A program made the translations under genes and the position numbers. DNA of 64,000 bases from JBLZUR01 sp048565625. Its GTDB lineage: Bacteria; Pseudomonadota; Alphaproteobacteria; Sphingomonadales; Sphingomonadaceae. The stretch lies in NCBI RefSeq assembly GCF_048565625.1, contig NZ_JBLZUR010000002.1, positions 2,666,001-2,730,000 on the forward strand, given 5' to 3'. The notes under the pieces are model-generated. The model did no database searches, was not told where the DNA came from, and saw only the letters and a program-made list of their open reading frames with translations. This document shows positions 50,269 through 59,525 of the stretch, one piece after another. The stretch's first letter is position 1. Every line of letters begins with the position of its first letter.

Positions 50269-51636
50269 ATGCGCTATTTGCCCCTTTCCGATGCCGACCG
50301 TTCGGCGATGCTCGCCACGATCGGCGCATCGTCGATCGACGATTTGTTCGTGGATGTGCCGGAGGCGGCGCGGCTGTCCGGCCCGATCGCGGGCCTCGCA
50401 CCCCATGCGTCGGAGCTGGCGGTCGAGCGGCATATGTCGGCGCTGGCGCGCAAGAATCTGGCGGCAGGGGATGCGCCGTTCTTCCTCGGCTGCGGGGCTT
50501 ATCGGCATCATGTACCGGCGTCCGTCGATCACCTGATCCAGCGCGGCGAGTTCCTGACCGCCTACACGCCCTATCAGCCGGAGATCGCGCAGGGGACGCT
50601 GCAGTTCCTGTTCGAATTCCAGACGCAGGTGGCCCGCCTGCTCGGCACCGATGTCGCCAACGCGTCGATGTACGACGGGTCGACCGCCTGCTGGGAGGCG
50701 ATCGGGATGGCGCGGCGGATCACCAAGCGCGGCAAGGCGGTGCTGTCGGCGGGGCTGCACCCGCATTACGTGTCGGTCGCGAAGACGATGGCGAAGTTCA
50801 CGGGTGACGTGCTGGATTATGCGCTGCCCACGTTGACCGGCGGCGCACCGGGTGGCGACATGGCGCGCCTGCTCGACGCCATCGACGCGGACACGAGCTG
50901 CGTCGTCGTGCAGAACCCGAACATCCTCGGCCATGTCGCCGACCTGTCGGAGCTTGCGGCGGCGGCGCATGCCAAGGGCGCGCTGCTGATCGCGGTGGTG
51001 ACCGAGCCGGTGTCGCTGGGCCTCGTCCGATCGCCGGGCGAGATGGGCGCGGACATCGTCGTCGGCGAGGGGCAGTCGATCGGCGTGGGCCTGCAGTTCG
51101 GCGGGCCTTATGTCGGCCTGTTCGGGTGCAGCGAGAAGTACGTCCGCCAGATGCCGGGGCGACTCTGCGGCGAGACGGTGGATGCGGAGGGAAAGCGCGG
51201 CTTCGTGCTGACGCTCTCCACCCGCGAGCAGCATATCCGGCGCGAGAAGGCGACGTCGAACATCTGCACGAACTCGGGCCTCTGCGCCCTCGCCTTCTCC
51301 ATGCACATGACGTTGCTGGGCGAGACGGGGCTGCGGACTTTGGCGGAAATCAACCATGACAAGGCGTCAGCGGCAGCGGATGTGCTTGCGGCCGTGCCGG
51401 GCGTCGAGCTGGTCAACGATACCTTCTTCAACGAGTTCACGCTGAAGCTGGCGGGCGACGCGCGGACGGTGGTGCGCAACCTTGCCGACAAGGGCATCCT
51501 CGCCGGCGTCTCGCTGGGGCGGCTCTATCCCGACGCGGATGATCTGTCGGGCGGCCTCGTCGTTGCCGTCACCGAAACCACCACCGAAGAGGACGTCGAG
51601 ACCCTTGCCTCCGCGCTCCGGGAGGAACTGGCATGA
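50269..51636 (+). CDS. gcvPA: Glycine dehydrogenase (decarboxylating) subunit 1
   Basis: ATG 50269 follows GAGGA at a spacing of six; 455 residues. Motifs include [60 protein letters not shown] and the [14 protein letters not shown] block near the C-terminus. It forms the alpha half of the split P protein found in many alphaproteobacteria, partnering GcvPB. Its stop overlaps the gcvPB start (ATGA). Confidence 0.97.
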   Translation: MRYLPLSDADRSAMLATIGASSIDDLFVDVPEAARLSGPIAGLAPHASELAVERHMSALARKNLAAGDAPFFLGCGAYRHHVPASVDHLIQRGEFLTAYTPYQPEIAQGTLQFLFEFQTQVARLLGTDVANASMYDGSTACWEAIGMARRITKRGKAVLSAGLHPHYVSVAKTMAKFTGDVLDYALPTLTGGAPGGDMARLLDAIDADTSCVVVQNPNILGHVADLSELAAAAHAKGALLIAVVTEPVSLGLVRSPGEMGADIVVGEGQSIGVGLQFGGPYVGLFGCSEKYVRQMPGRLCGETVDAEGKRGFVLTLSTREQHIRREKATSNICTNSGLCALAFSMHMTLLGETGLRTLAEINHDKASAAADVLAAVPGVELVNDTFFNEFTLKLAGDARTVVRNLADKGILAGVSLGRLYPDADDLSGGLVVAVTETTTEEDVETLASALREELA

Positions 51637-53306
51637 GCATCAACGCGAGCGGATGGAAGCCGGAGATGGGTGCGGCGGGTAGCGATCAGGCGGCGACGTT
51701 CACGGGCAATCGCGCGCTGATGCTGGAAGAGCCGCTGATCTTCGAGCGTGAGGATTACGGGCGGACTGGCGTGGACTTCGAGGACTTCATCCTCCCTGAG
51801 CGCAGCTCGGGGAGGGGGACCGCCGCCGAAGGCGGTGGTGGAGGGGCGGCGCAGCCGTCGCTTCGCGATACCGCTCCACCGTCCTCCGGACGATCCCCCT
51901 CCCCGAGCAAGCTCAGGGAGGAGCTGCTCAGAACCAAACCCATCAACCTGCCCGGTCTGACCGAGCCGGAGGCGGTGCGGCATTACACGCGGCTTTCGCG
52001 TCAGAACTACGCCATCGACCTGGGGCTGTTCCCGCTCGGTTCCTGCACGATGAAGCACAATCCGCGCCTCAACGAGCGGATGGCGCGGCTGCCCGGCTTT
52101 GCCGACATCCACCCGCTCGCGCCGCAGTCGACGGTGCAGGGCGCGCTGGAGGTGGTGCACCAGCTCGCCCATTGGCTGATCACGCTGACCGGCATGAGCG
52201 CGGTGGCGATGAGCCCCAAGGCCGGCGCGCATGGCGAACTCTGCGGCCTGCTGGCGATCCGTGCCGCGCTGGAGGCGCGGGGTGATGCGCGCTCGGTGGT
52301 GCTGGTGCCGGAGAGCGCGCATGGCACCAACCCGGCGACAGCGGCCTTTTGCGGCTACAAGGTCGAGGATATTCCCGCGACGCCCGAGGGCCGGGTCGGC
52401 CTGGAGGCGCTGAAGGCGCGGCTTGGTCCTGATGTGGCGGCGGTGATGATCACCAACCCCAACACCTGCGGCCTGTTCGAACGCGACATGAAGACGATCG
52501 CCGACGCGGTCCATGCGGCGGGCGCTCTGGTCTATTGCGACGGCGCGAACTTCAACGCGATCGTCGGCCGGGTGCGGCCGGGCGACCTCGGTGTCGATGC
52601 CATGCACATCAACCTGCACAAGACCTTCTCCACCCCGCATGGCGGCGGCGGGCCGGGATCAGGGCCGGTGGTGCTGTCGGCGGCGCTCGCCCCCTACGCG
52701 CCCTTGCCCTTCATCGAGAAGGACGGCGACAGCTTCCGCCTGGTCGAGGAGGAGACGGCGGGCGAGCATCACGCCGGCACCTTCGGCCGGATGGTCGCCT
52801 TCCACGGGCAGATGGGCATGTTCACCCGCGCGCTCACCTACATCCTCAGCCACGGCGCGGACGGCTTGCGTCAGGTGGCGGAGGATGCGGTGCTCAACGC
52901 GAATTATGTCCTGCGATCCTTGGAGGACGTGCTCGACGCACCTTTCGGCGAGAGCGGGCCGTGCATGCACGAGGCGCTGTTCTCGGACGACGGCCTCGCC
53001 CAGGGCTTCACCACGCTCGACATCGCCAAGGGCCTGATCGACGAGGGCTTCCACCCGATGACCATGTACTTCCCGCTGGTCGTCCACGGCGCGATGCTGG
53101 TCGAACCGACCGAGACCGAAAGCAAGGCCGCGCTCGATCAGTTCATCGGCGCGTTGCGATCGGTGGCGGAACGGGCGAAGGCGGGTGACGCGGCGCTGAA
53201 GGCGGCCCCGATCCACGCGCCAAGGCGGCGGCTAGACGAGACGCTGGCCGCGCGAAAGCCGGTGCTGGTGTATAAGGAGCCGGTGCAGGCGCTCGCGGCG
53301 GAGTAG
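51633..53306 (+). CDS. gcvPB: Glycine dehydrogenase (decarboxylating) subunit 2, with repeat insertion
   Basis: A 557-residue PLP enzyme: [11 protein letters not shown] near the start, [60 protein letters not shown] and the PLP lysine at K330 in [15 protein letters not shown]. It decarboxylates glycine and loads GcvH. Residues about 53-100 ([18 protein letters not shown] to SKLREELL) are encoded by a complete family C palindromic pair and have no counterpart in normal GcvPB; the frame is kept. The insertion lies between the N-terminal arm and the conserved [17 protein letters not shown] block. Confidence 0.95.
   Translation: MSINASGWKPEMGAAGSDQAATFTGNRALMLEEPLIFEREDYGRTGVDFEDFILPERSSGRGTAAEGGGGGAAQPSLRDTAPPSSGRSPSPSKLREELLRTKPINLPGLTEPEAVRHYTRLSRQNYAIDLGLFPLGSCTMKHNPRLNERMARLPGFADIHPLAPQSTVQGALEVVHQLAHWLITLTGMSAVAMSPKAGAHGELCGLLAIRAALEARGDARSVVLVPESAHGTNPATAAFCGYKVEDIPATPEGRVGLEALKARLGPDVAAVMITNPNTCGLFERDMKTIADAVHAAGALVYCDGANFNAIVGRVRPGDLGVDAMHINLHKTFSTPHGGGGPGSGPVVLSAALAPYAPLPFIEKDGDSFRLVEEETAGEHHAGTFGRMVAFHGQMGMFTRALTYILSHGADGLRQVAEDAVLNANYVLRSLEDVLDAPFGESGPCMHEALFSDDGLAQGFTTLDIAKGLIDEGFHPMTMYFPLVVHGAMLVEPTETESKAALDQFIGALRSVAERAKAGDAALKAAPIHAPRRRLDETLAARKPVLVYKEPVQALAAE
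51789..51932. repeat. REPIN-like pair, family C, inside gcvPB coding sequence
   Basis: The forward arm starts CATCCTCCCTGAGCGCAGCT (51789) and runs through CCGCCGCCGAAGGCGG; the inverted arm ends GAGCAAGCTCAGGGAGG (51932). The insert is 144 bases (48 codons), so the reading frame of gcvPB continues through it. Confidence 0.92.
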
Positions 53307-53315
53307 GTCTCGATA

Positions 53316-53472
53316 ATCCTCCCCCGCCAGGGGGAGGTGTCGCCGACAAGCGACGGAGGGGGAGGTTGGCGAGCGGCCTGATCCTTACCCACCGTTTTCC
53401 GAACTACGAACCGCGCCGCCGCCCTCCCCATCCGTCAGGCTACGCCTGCCACCTCCCCCTGGCGGGGGAGGA
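53316..53472. repeat. REPIN-like pair, family B, after gcvPB
   Basis: The forward arm (53316-53366) and inverted arm (53421-53472) enclose about 55 bases with no gene. Another forward arm follows immediately at 53485. Confidence 0.88.
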
Positions 53473-53484
53473 TCAGACTGCCTC

Positions 53485-53968
53485 CATCCTCCCCCGCCAG
53501 GGGGAGGTGGCACCGAAGGTGACGGAGGGGGAGGTCAGCGGCCCGCTCCATCCTTTCGCGCCGAAGCCACCTCCAAGATGTGCCGAACAACGCCGTCGAG
53601 GTTCGCCAACACGTCGGTCGCAGTATACCGAACCACCAACACCCCGCGAGCCGCCAGCCAAGCATCCCGCGCCTCGTCCCGCTCCGGCCGATCCCCACGC
53701 GAATGCGCCTCGCCATCGACCTCGACCGCCAGCATCGCCTTCGCACAGTAGAAATCGAGCACATAGCGCCCGGCCGGATGCTGCCGCCGGAACCGCAGGC
53801 CATGTGCGTTCCGACGCAGCGCCAGCCACAGCGCGATCTCCGGCGGGGTCATCGCCCGCCTCAACCGGCCAGCTGCCGACCGTGCGTCGTCCGATCCGTC
53901 CAGCCGCACCGCCGCCGTCCCCCTCCGTCAGGCTCCGCCTGCCACCTCCCCATTGCGGGGGAGGATTG
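53485..53968 (-). mobile_element. Putative nuclease-bearing palindromic element (DUF559 between family B arms)
   Basis: A forward family B arm (53485-53535) and an inverted arm (53915-53968) enclose exactly one gene, the DUF559 nuclease, whose stop codon starts at the last base of one arm and whose start codon lies six bases from the other. The arm orientation matches the empty family B pairs elsewhere. That the unit moves is inferred, not shown; no target-site duplication is obvious. Confidence 0.5.
53535..53909 (-). CDS. DUF559 family endonuclease-like protein
   Basis: A 124-residue protein from GTG 53909. It shows the DUF559 pattern: LRRAMTPPEIALWLALR, FRRQHPAGRYVLDFYC (conserved Asp), AVEVDGEAHSRG (conserved Glu-x-Asp-Gly) and VVRYTATDVLANLDGV. 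The fold is PD-(D/E)XK-like and related to Vsr mismatch endonucleases, so it probably cuts DNA, but no member of this group has a settled cellular role. It fills the space between two inverted palindromic arms; a degraded relative lies at 32473. Confidence 0.9.
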   Translation of the reverse strand: MRLDGSDDARSAAGRLRRAMTPPEIALWLALRRNAHGLRFRRQHPAGRYVLDFYCAKAMLAVEVDGEAHSRGDRPERDEARDAWLAARGVLVVRYTATDVLANLDGVVRHILEVASARKDGAGR

Positions 53969-54017
53969 ACTTTGAACCTGCTGCTACGCCTCGATCAACA
54001 ATCGGGTTTGCTGTTTC

Positions 54018-54041
54018 CTTTATATAACGCCGTCTTTATAT
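54018..54041 (+). promoter_or_regulatory. AT-rich direct repeat upstream of metK
   Basis: Two CTTTATAT octamers at 54018-54025 and 54034-54041 lie 65-88 bases before the metK start in otherwise GC-rich DNA. Their 16-base offset would put both on one face of the helix roughly every 1.5 turns. They may be part of the promoter, or half-sites for a methionine-cycle regulator of the ArsR type; this is inference. Confidence 0.4.
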
Positions 54042-54105
54042 GTGCCGGCCGGATCGGGCACGCCCCGCGCCTTCGACCTGTCACATCACGAGCGGAAAAG
54101 ACCGA

Positions 54106-55314
54106 ATGAGCAGAGCTTCCTACCTCTTCACCTCTGAGTCGGTGTCGGAGGGGCATCCCGACAAGGTTGCGGACCAGATCTCGGACGCGATCGTCGACCT
54201 GTTCCTGTCGAAGGACCCGGAGGCGCGGATCGCCTGCGAGACGATGACGACGACGCAGCTGGTCGTGCTGGCGGGCGAGATCCGGTGCAAGGGCGTGTAC
54301 GAGAACGGCGAATGGGCGCCCGGCGCTCAGGACGAGATCGAGAAGACCGTGCGCGAGACGGTGAAGCGCATCGGTTACGAGCAGGACGGTTTCCACTGGA
54401 AGACCTTCCGCTTCGAGAACAACCTGCACGCGCAGTCCGCGCATATCGCGCAGGGGGTGGACGCCAGCGGCAACAAGGACGAGGGCGCGGGCGACCAGGG
54501 CATCATGTTCGGCTATGCGGCGAACGACACGCCGGACCTGATGCCTGCGACGCTCTATTACAGCCACAAGATCCTGGAGCAGATGGCCGCCGACCGCCAC
54601 AGCGGCAAGGCACCCTTTCTGGAGCCGGACGCCAAGAGCCAGGTGACGCTCCGCTATGAGGGCAGCACCCCGGTCGCCGCGACCGCGATCGTCGTCTCGA
54701 CCCAGCACGGCAAGGGCTATGACCAGGGGAGCAAGGAGGCCGAACTCCACGCCTATGTGAAGTCGGTGGTCGCCGACGTGATCCCGGCCGAACTGCTCAG
54801 CGACGAGACCGTCTACCACATCAACCCGACCGGCAGCTTCGAGATCGGCGGTCCTGACGGCGATGCGGGCCTGACCGGCCGCAAGATCATCGTCGACACC
54901 TACGGTGGTGCCTCCCCGCATGGCGGCGGCGCGTTCAGCGGCAAGGACCCGACCAAGGTCGACCGTTCGGCCGCCTACATCACCCGCTATCTCGCAAAGA
55001 ACATCGTCGCCGCCGGTCTCGCCCAGCGCGTGACGATCCAGCTGTCCTACGCGATCGGCGTGGCGAAGCCGCTGTCGCTCTATGTCGACACGCACGGCAC
55101 CGGCACCGTCGGCGACGACGCGATCGAGGCGGCGATCGGCAAGATCGAGAAGCTGGGTGGCCTCACCCCGCGCGGCATCCGCACCCATCTCGGCCTCAAC
55201 AAGCCGATCTACCAGCGGACCGCCGCCTATGGCCATTTCGGCCGCAAGCCCGAGGGCGACTTCTTCCCCTGGGAGCGCACCGACCTGATCGAAGACCTGA
55301 AGGCGGCGCTCTGA
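54106..55314 (+). CDS. metK: S-adenosylmethionine synthetase
   Basis: ATG 54106 gives [28 protein letters not shown], the MetK start with the HPDK motif; the longer frame from 54040 includes upstream non-coding DNA. Further motifs are [12 protein letters not shown], and the P-loop-like [19 protein letters not shown]. It makes SAM from methionine and ATP. At 402 residues it is normal in length. ahcY follows after 33 bases. Confidence 0.98.
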   Translation: MSRASYLFTSESVSEGHPDKVADQISDAIVDLFLSKDPEARIACETMTTTQLVVLAGEIRCKGVYENGEWAPGAQDEIEKTVRETVKRIGYEQDGFHWKTFRFENNLHAQSAHIAQGVDASGNKDEGAGDQGIMFGYAANDTPDLMPATLYYSHKILEQMAADRHSGKAPFLEPDAKSQVTLRYEGSTPVAATAIVVSTQHGKGYDQGSKEAELHAYVKSVVADVIPAELLSDETVYHINPTGSFEIGGPDGDAGLTGRKIIVDTYGGASPHGGGAFSGKDPTKVDRSAAYITRYLAKNIVAAGLAQRVTIQLSYAIGVAKPLSLYVDTHGTGTVGDDAIEAAIGKIEKLGGLTPRGIRTHLGLNKPIYQRTAAYGHFGRKPEGDFFPWERTDLIEDLKAAL

Positions 55315-55347
55315 GCGCCCCTCACCCCGACCAAGATAAGGATTGAT

Positions 55348-56769
55348 ATGATGGCCACCGCCGCAATCGAAAAGAAAGACTATGTCGTCGCCGATATCGG
55401 CCTCGCGGACTTCGGCCGCGCCGAGATCCGCATCGCCGAGACCGAGATGCCGGGCCTGATGGCGCTGCGCAGCGAGTTCGGCGCATCCCAGCCGCTGAAG
55501 GGGGCGCGGATCACCGGATCGCTGCACATGACGATCCAGACCGCCGTGCTGATCGAGACGCTGACCGCGCTCGGCGCCGACGTCCGCTGGGCGACGTGCA
55601 ACATCTTCTCGACGCAGGACCATGCCGCCGCCGCGATCGCCGCGACGGGCGTGCCGGTGTTCGCGGTGAAGGGCGAGAGCCTGGCCGATTACTGGGACTA
55701 TGTCGGCGACATCTTCAACTGGGGCGCGGACACCGACGGCACCACCGCCAACATCATCCTGGACGACGGCGGCGACGCGACCATGTTCGCGCTGGTCGGC
55801 GCGAAGCTGGAGGCCGGCGGTTCGCTCGGCGAGCCGGAGAATGACGAGGAAGTCGAGTTCCAGCGCGCGCTGAAGGCGTTCGTCGCCAAGTATCCGGGCT
55901 ACCTGACCCAGACGGTCAAGAACCTGAAGGGCGTGTCGGAAGAGACCACCACCGGCGTCCACCGCCTGTACGAGATCGCCAAGAAGGGCGAGCTTCCCTT
56001 CCCGGCGATCAACGTCAACGACAGCGTCACCAAGTCGAAGTTCGACAACCTCTACGGCTGCAAGGAGAGCCTCGTCGACGCGATCCGCCGCGCGACCGAC
56101 GTAATGCTGGCCGGCAAGGTCGCCTGCGTCGCCGGCTTCGGCGATGTCGGCAAGGGCTCGGCCCAGTCGCTCCGCAACGGCGGCGCGCGCGTGATGGTGA
56201 CCGAGGTCGATCCGATCTGCGCGCTGCAGGCGGCGATGGAAGGCTTCGAGGTCGTGACGATGGAAGAGGCGGTCGAGCGCGCCGACATCTTCGTCACCGC
56301 GACGGGCAATGCCGACGTCATCACCGCCGATCACATGAAGGCGATGAAGCCGATGTCGATCGTCTGCAACATCGGCCATTTCGACAGCGAGATCCAGATC
56401 GCAGCCCTGTCGAACTACGAGTGGAACGAGGTGAAGCCGGGCACCGACCTGGTGAAGTTCCCCGATGGCAAGCAGATCATCGTGCTCGCCAAGGGCCGCC
56501 TGGTGAACCTCGGCTGCGCCACCGGCCACCCGTCCTTCGTGATGTCGGCCAGCTTCACCAACCAGACGCTGGCGCAGATCGAATTGTGGACCAAGGGCGA
56601 GCAGTACGCCAACCAGGTCTATGTGCTGCCGAAGCACCTCGACGAGAAGGTCGCGGCGCTGCACCTCGAAAAGCTCGGCGTGAAGCTGACCAAGCTGACC
56701 CACAAACAGGCGAGCTATATCGGCGTGACGCCGGAAGGTCCGTTCAAGCCGGATCACTACCGGTACTGA
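55348..56769 (+). CDS. ahcY: Adenosylhomocysteinase (SAH hydrolase)
   Basis: A 473-residue protein with [64 protein letters not shown], the NAD-binding [20 protein letters not shown] and the C-terminal KPDHYRY. It hydrolyses S-adenosylhomocysteine to homocysteine and adenosine, relieving inhibition of SAM methyltransferases. With metK upstream and adenosine kinase downstream it forms a SAM cycle group. The ATGATG start leaves a one-codon ambiguity. Confidence 0.98.
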   Translation: MMATAAIEKKDYVVADIGLADFGRAEIRIAETEMPGLMALRSEFGASQPLKGARITGSLHMTIQTAVLIETLTALGADVRWATCNIFSTQDHAAAAIAATGVPVFAVKGESLADYWDYVGDIFNWGADTDGTTANIILDDGGDATMFALVGAKLEAGGSLGEPENDEEVEFQRALKAFVAKYPGYLTQTVKNLKGVSEETTTGVHRLYEIAKKGELPFPAINVNDSVTKSKFDNLYGCKESLVDAIRRATDVMLAGKVACVAGFGDVGKGSAQSLRNGGARVMVTEVDPICALQAAMEGFEVVTMEEAVERADIFVTATGNADVITADHMKAMKPMSIVCNIGHFDSEIQIAALSNYEWNEVKPGTDLVKFPDGKQIIVLAKGRLVNLGCATGHPSFVMSASFTNQTLAQIELWTKGEQYANQVYVLPKHLDEKVAALHLEKLGVKLTKLTHKQASYIGVTPEGPFKPDHYRY

Positions 56770-56795
56770 TCCTGCCCAAGCGGGTATGACATTCA

Positions 56796-56834
56796 GGGCG
56801 GCCGGGCTGACGTGCTTCGGCCGCCCTTCTTTTT
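56796..56834 (+). terminator. Terminator (or attenuator) between ahcY and adenosine kinase
   Basis: GGGCGGCCG pairs perfectly with CGGCCGCCC around a 13-base loop, followed by TTCTTTTT. It ends 12 bases before the adenosine kinase ATG, so the kinase either has its own promoter or depends on read-through. Confidence 0.8.
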
Positions 56835-56846
56835 CAGGAGTGACGA

Positions 56847-57818
56847 ATGGTTGACGTGGTCGGCATCGGGAACGCCATCATCAACGTGCTGAGCCATGTC
56901 GACGACGCCTTCATCGCCGAACAGGGCATGGCGCTGGGCAGCATGGCCCTGATCGATGAGGAGACGGCGGAGCGGCTCTACAGGCTGTCCGGACCGACGG
57001 TGCGGGTGTCCGGCGGGTCGGCGGGCAACACCATCGCCGGGATCGCCTCGCTGGGCGGTAGCGCGGCCTATATCGGCAAGGTTCGCGATGACGAGCTGGG
57101 CGACGCCTATCGCCACGACATGGTGTCGGCGGGCATCCGCTTCGACACGCCCGCCGCCACCGACGGCCCCGCCACCGCGCGCTGCCTGATCTTCGTGTCG
57201 GGCGACGGGCAGCGGACGATGAACACCTATCTCGGCGCCTGCGTGAACCTGACGCCGGAGGACGTGGATGCCGATCTGATCGCGTCGGCCAAGGTCACCT
57301 ATCTCGAGGGCTACCTCTTCGATCCGCCCGCCGCCAAAGAGGCGTTCCGCAAGGCCGCCAAGATCGCGCGGGATGCGGGCCAGCAGGTAGCGCTATCGCT
57401 GTCGGACCTGTTCTGCGTGGCGCGCTATCGCCAGGAGTTCCTGGAACTGGTCGAGCATCATGTCGACATCCTGTTCGGCAATGACGCCGAGATCTGCGCG
57501 CTGTTCGAGACCGACGATGTGGATGCCGCGATCGAGAAGCTGAAGCCGCTGGTGAAGACTGCGGCGATTACTCTGGGTGCGAAGGGTTCGCGTATCCTGT
57601 CCGGCGGTGAGACGGTGGACGTGGCGGCGGCACCGGTCGCGCGGGTGGTGGACACGACGGGGGCGGGCGATCTCTACGCTGCCGGCTTCCTCTACGGTCT
57701 GGTCAACGGCAAGTCCCCGCGCGAGTGCGGTGAGATCGCGGCGCTGGCGGCGGCGGAGATCATCAGCCATTTCGGCGCGCGTCCCGAGACGCCGCTCAGC
57801 GCGTATGTGCGCGGATAA
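56847..57818 (+). CDS. PfkB-family adenosine kinase
   Basis: A 323-residue ribokinase-fold protein with DVVGIGNAIINVLSHVDD at the N-terminus, VSGGSAGNTIAGIASLGG, and the anion-hole/catalytic motif DTTGAGDLYAAGFLYG. The short-lid form GSMALIDEETAERLY is common in bacterial adenosine kinases. Directly after ahcY, its likely role is phosphorylating the adenosine released by SAH hydrolysis to AMP. A sugar or nucleoside kinase of related specificity cannot be excluded from sequence alone. Confidence 0.9.
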   Translation: MVDVVGIGNAIINVLSHVDDAFIAEQGMALGSMALIDEETAERLYRLSGPTVRVSGGSAGNTIAGIASLGGSAAYIGKVRDDELGDAYRHDMVSAGIRFDTPAATDGPATARCLIFVSGDGQRTMNTYLGACVNLTPEDVDADLIASAKVTYLEGYLFDPPAAKEAFRKAAKIARDAGQQVALSLSDLFCVARYRQEFLELVEHHVDILFGNDAEICALFETDDVDAAIEKLKPLVKTAAITLGAKGSRILSGGETVDVAAAPVARVVDTTGAGDLYAAGFLYGLVNGKSPRECGEIAALAAAEIISHFGARPETPLSAYVRG

Positions 57819-57822
57819 CTTC

Positions 57823-57957
57823 ATCCTCCCCCGCCAGGGGGAGGTGGCAGGCGCAGCCGGACGGAGGGGGAGGAAGCGACGCGTCCAATAGCGGAAGGCA
57901 CCGCCGTCCTCCCCCTCCGTCGCTTGTAGCGACACCTCCCCCTGGCGGCGGAGGATG
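57823..57957. repeat. REPIN-like pair, family B
   Basis: The forward arm (57823-57873) and inverted arm (57904-57957) match the 9600-9737 pair, including the CAGGCGCAGCCGG hairpin; about 30 bases separate them. It lies between the adenosine kinase gene and tRNA-Asp. Confidence 0.92.
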
Positions 57958-58017
57958 ATGTGGTTACTATACGAGTTTCGCCCTTGCCTTCGACTTTCAC
58001 CTTAGACGTGAAAGGAA

Positions 58018-58094
<77 letters not shown>

Positions 58095-58151
58095 TTGGGA
58101 AGCGTGAGGCCGCGCAGTTAAGGGACGGTCCGGAGCCTGTCAACACGGGGA

Positions 58152-59333
58152 TTACGGCTCGTCGGAACTTTCCCCATCCACGTCCAGGCCATCGGCGAAC
58201 AGCGTCCCCCGCCCGAAGAGGAAGCCGGCGATATCGGGCTTGCCGGCCGCGTCGATCACCGTCTTCATGATGATGAGCAGCGGCACGGCGAGGAGCGCGC
58301 CCGTCGTGCCCCAGACCCAGCCCCAGAAACTCAAGGCCACGAGGATCAGCAGCGGGTTGATCGTCAGCCGCCGCCCGACCAGCGAGGGCGTAATGATGTT
58401 CGCCTCGATCAGGTGGATGACGACGAACATCGCCGGGGGCACGATCGCGGTCCAGACGTCGCGATAGGTCATCAGCCCGCCCAACCCCAGCAGCGCCGCC
58501 GCGCCGATCGGCCCGAGATAGGGGATGTAGTTGAGGATGGTCACGAGGCCGCCCCACATGAACGGGCTCGGCATACCGAACGCCCAAAGCGCGCAGGCGA
58601 CGGAGAGGCCGAGGGCGATGTTCACGAAGGTGATGGTGCTGAGATAGGCGGAGGTGTCGTCCACCACCTCCTGAATCACACGCGCCGTCGCCATCGCGGA
58701 GAAGAAGCTCCCTCGCGCGGTGATCGCTGCGCGACGCAGGCGCGACCAGCCGGACAGGAAGAAGAAGATGACGAGCAGGCCGAACAACATCTGGATCAGC
58801 GCGGCGGGGGCCGAGGCGGTGACGATGTCGAGCAGCGAGTTCGGCGTTTCCACCGTCACCGTGCGGCGGTGGAGCGCGTCGCGCCGCGCGATCGAGGCCA
58901 TGGTGTCGTCAATGAAGTGCTGAAGATCGCGGTACATCCGCAGGATCGGGTCGAGCGTCTCGCGCACGCGGCCGAGCCGCTTGGGCAGCAAGCTGACCCA
59001 TTCGGTCGCGGGCACGATGATCGCGGCGACCGCGGCGTTGATGACCAGCAAGAAGACAACGACGCAGATCAGGGCGGCGAGCGGTGAAGGCAGCCCACGC
59101 CGTTCCAGCCATTCGAGACCGGGAACGAGGGCGATCGAGATGACCAGCGCGGCGGTGACGGGCAGGAAGAACTCCGCCCCGGCCCGCAGCGCGAAGGGTG
59201 CGGCGATGCAGACGGCGGCACCGAGCAGCAGGACCATCGCGGCGAGCAGGCGTTCGCGGCGGTAGTCAGCGAGCCTACGTTCGCGGCGATCGCGCGCGCG
59301 GTCAGCCTCGTATTCGGGTGTACTCTGAGCCAC
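58152..59333 (-). CDS. AI-2E family transporter (PerM-like permease)
   Basis: GTG 59333 follows GGAGG at a spacing of four and gives a 393-residue protein; the longer TTG frame starts in a repeat. It has an N-terminal pair of membrane spans, a periplasmic-type helical loop (LLPKRLGRVRETLDPILRMYRDLQHFIDDTMA) and a C-terminal bundle with FMWGGLVTILNYIPYLGPIGAAALLGLGGLM, the family signature. Members export small molecules or ions; the autoinducer-2 name is historical and the substrate here is unknown. It belongs to the hdaA-ppk-ppx neighbourhood typical of alphaproteobacteria. Confidence 0.9.
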   Translation of the reverse strand: MAQSTPEYEADRARDRRERRLADYRRERLLAAMVLLLGAAVCIAAPFALRAGAEFFLPVTAALVISIALVPGLEWLERRGLPSPLAALICVVVFLLVINAAVAAIIVPATEWVSLLPKRLGRVRETLDPILRMYRDLQHFIDDTMASIARRDALHRRTVTVETPNSLLDIVTASAPAALIQMLFGLLVIFFFLSGWSRLRRAAITARGSFFSAMATARVIQEVVDDTSAYLSTITFVNIALGLSVACALWAFGMPSPFMWGGLVTILNYIPYLGPIGAAALLGLGGLMTYRDVWTAIVPPAMFVVIHLIEANIITPSLVGRRLTINPLLILVALSFWGWVWGTTGALLAVPLLIIMKTVIDAAGKPDIAGFLFGRGTLFADGLDVDGESSDEP

Positions 59334-59398
59334 GGCGCCTCCGTTGCCAGCTTGGGACAAGACGGGGGGCGGCTCAACGGGAAACGTAACGGACAGCA

Positions 59399-59521
59399 AT
59401 CCTCCCCCGCCAGAGGCAGGCAGGCATCGCCTGACGGAGGGGAGGATTGGAAGGCCTCAAGGCATCGCCGCCCTCCCCCTCCGACGCCTACGGCGCCACC
59501 TCCCCCTTGCGGGGGAGGATT
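59399..59521. repeat. REPIN-like pair, family B, partly decayed
   Basis: The forward arm (59399-59447, CCTCCCCCGCCAGAGGCAGG) has lost part of its first hairpin; the inverted arm (59467-59521) is intact. It lies between the permease gene and ppx. Confidence 0.85.
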
Positions 59522-59525
59522 GTTG

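Noticed and set aside
53970..54105. SAM or SAH riboswitch in front of metK
   Set aside because: I could not draw any of the known SAM/SAH aptamer cores in this short leader; only the AT-rich octamers stand out.
53995..56757. A 920-codon antisense frame across metK and ahcY
   Set aside because: Composition is Arg/Asp/His/Leu-rich without domains; the plus-strand genes are unambiguous. GC-rich genomes often show such antisense frames.
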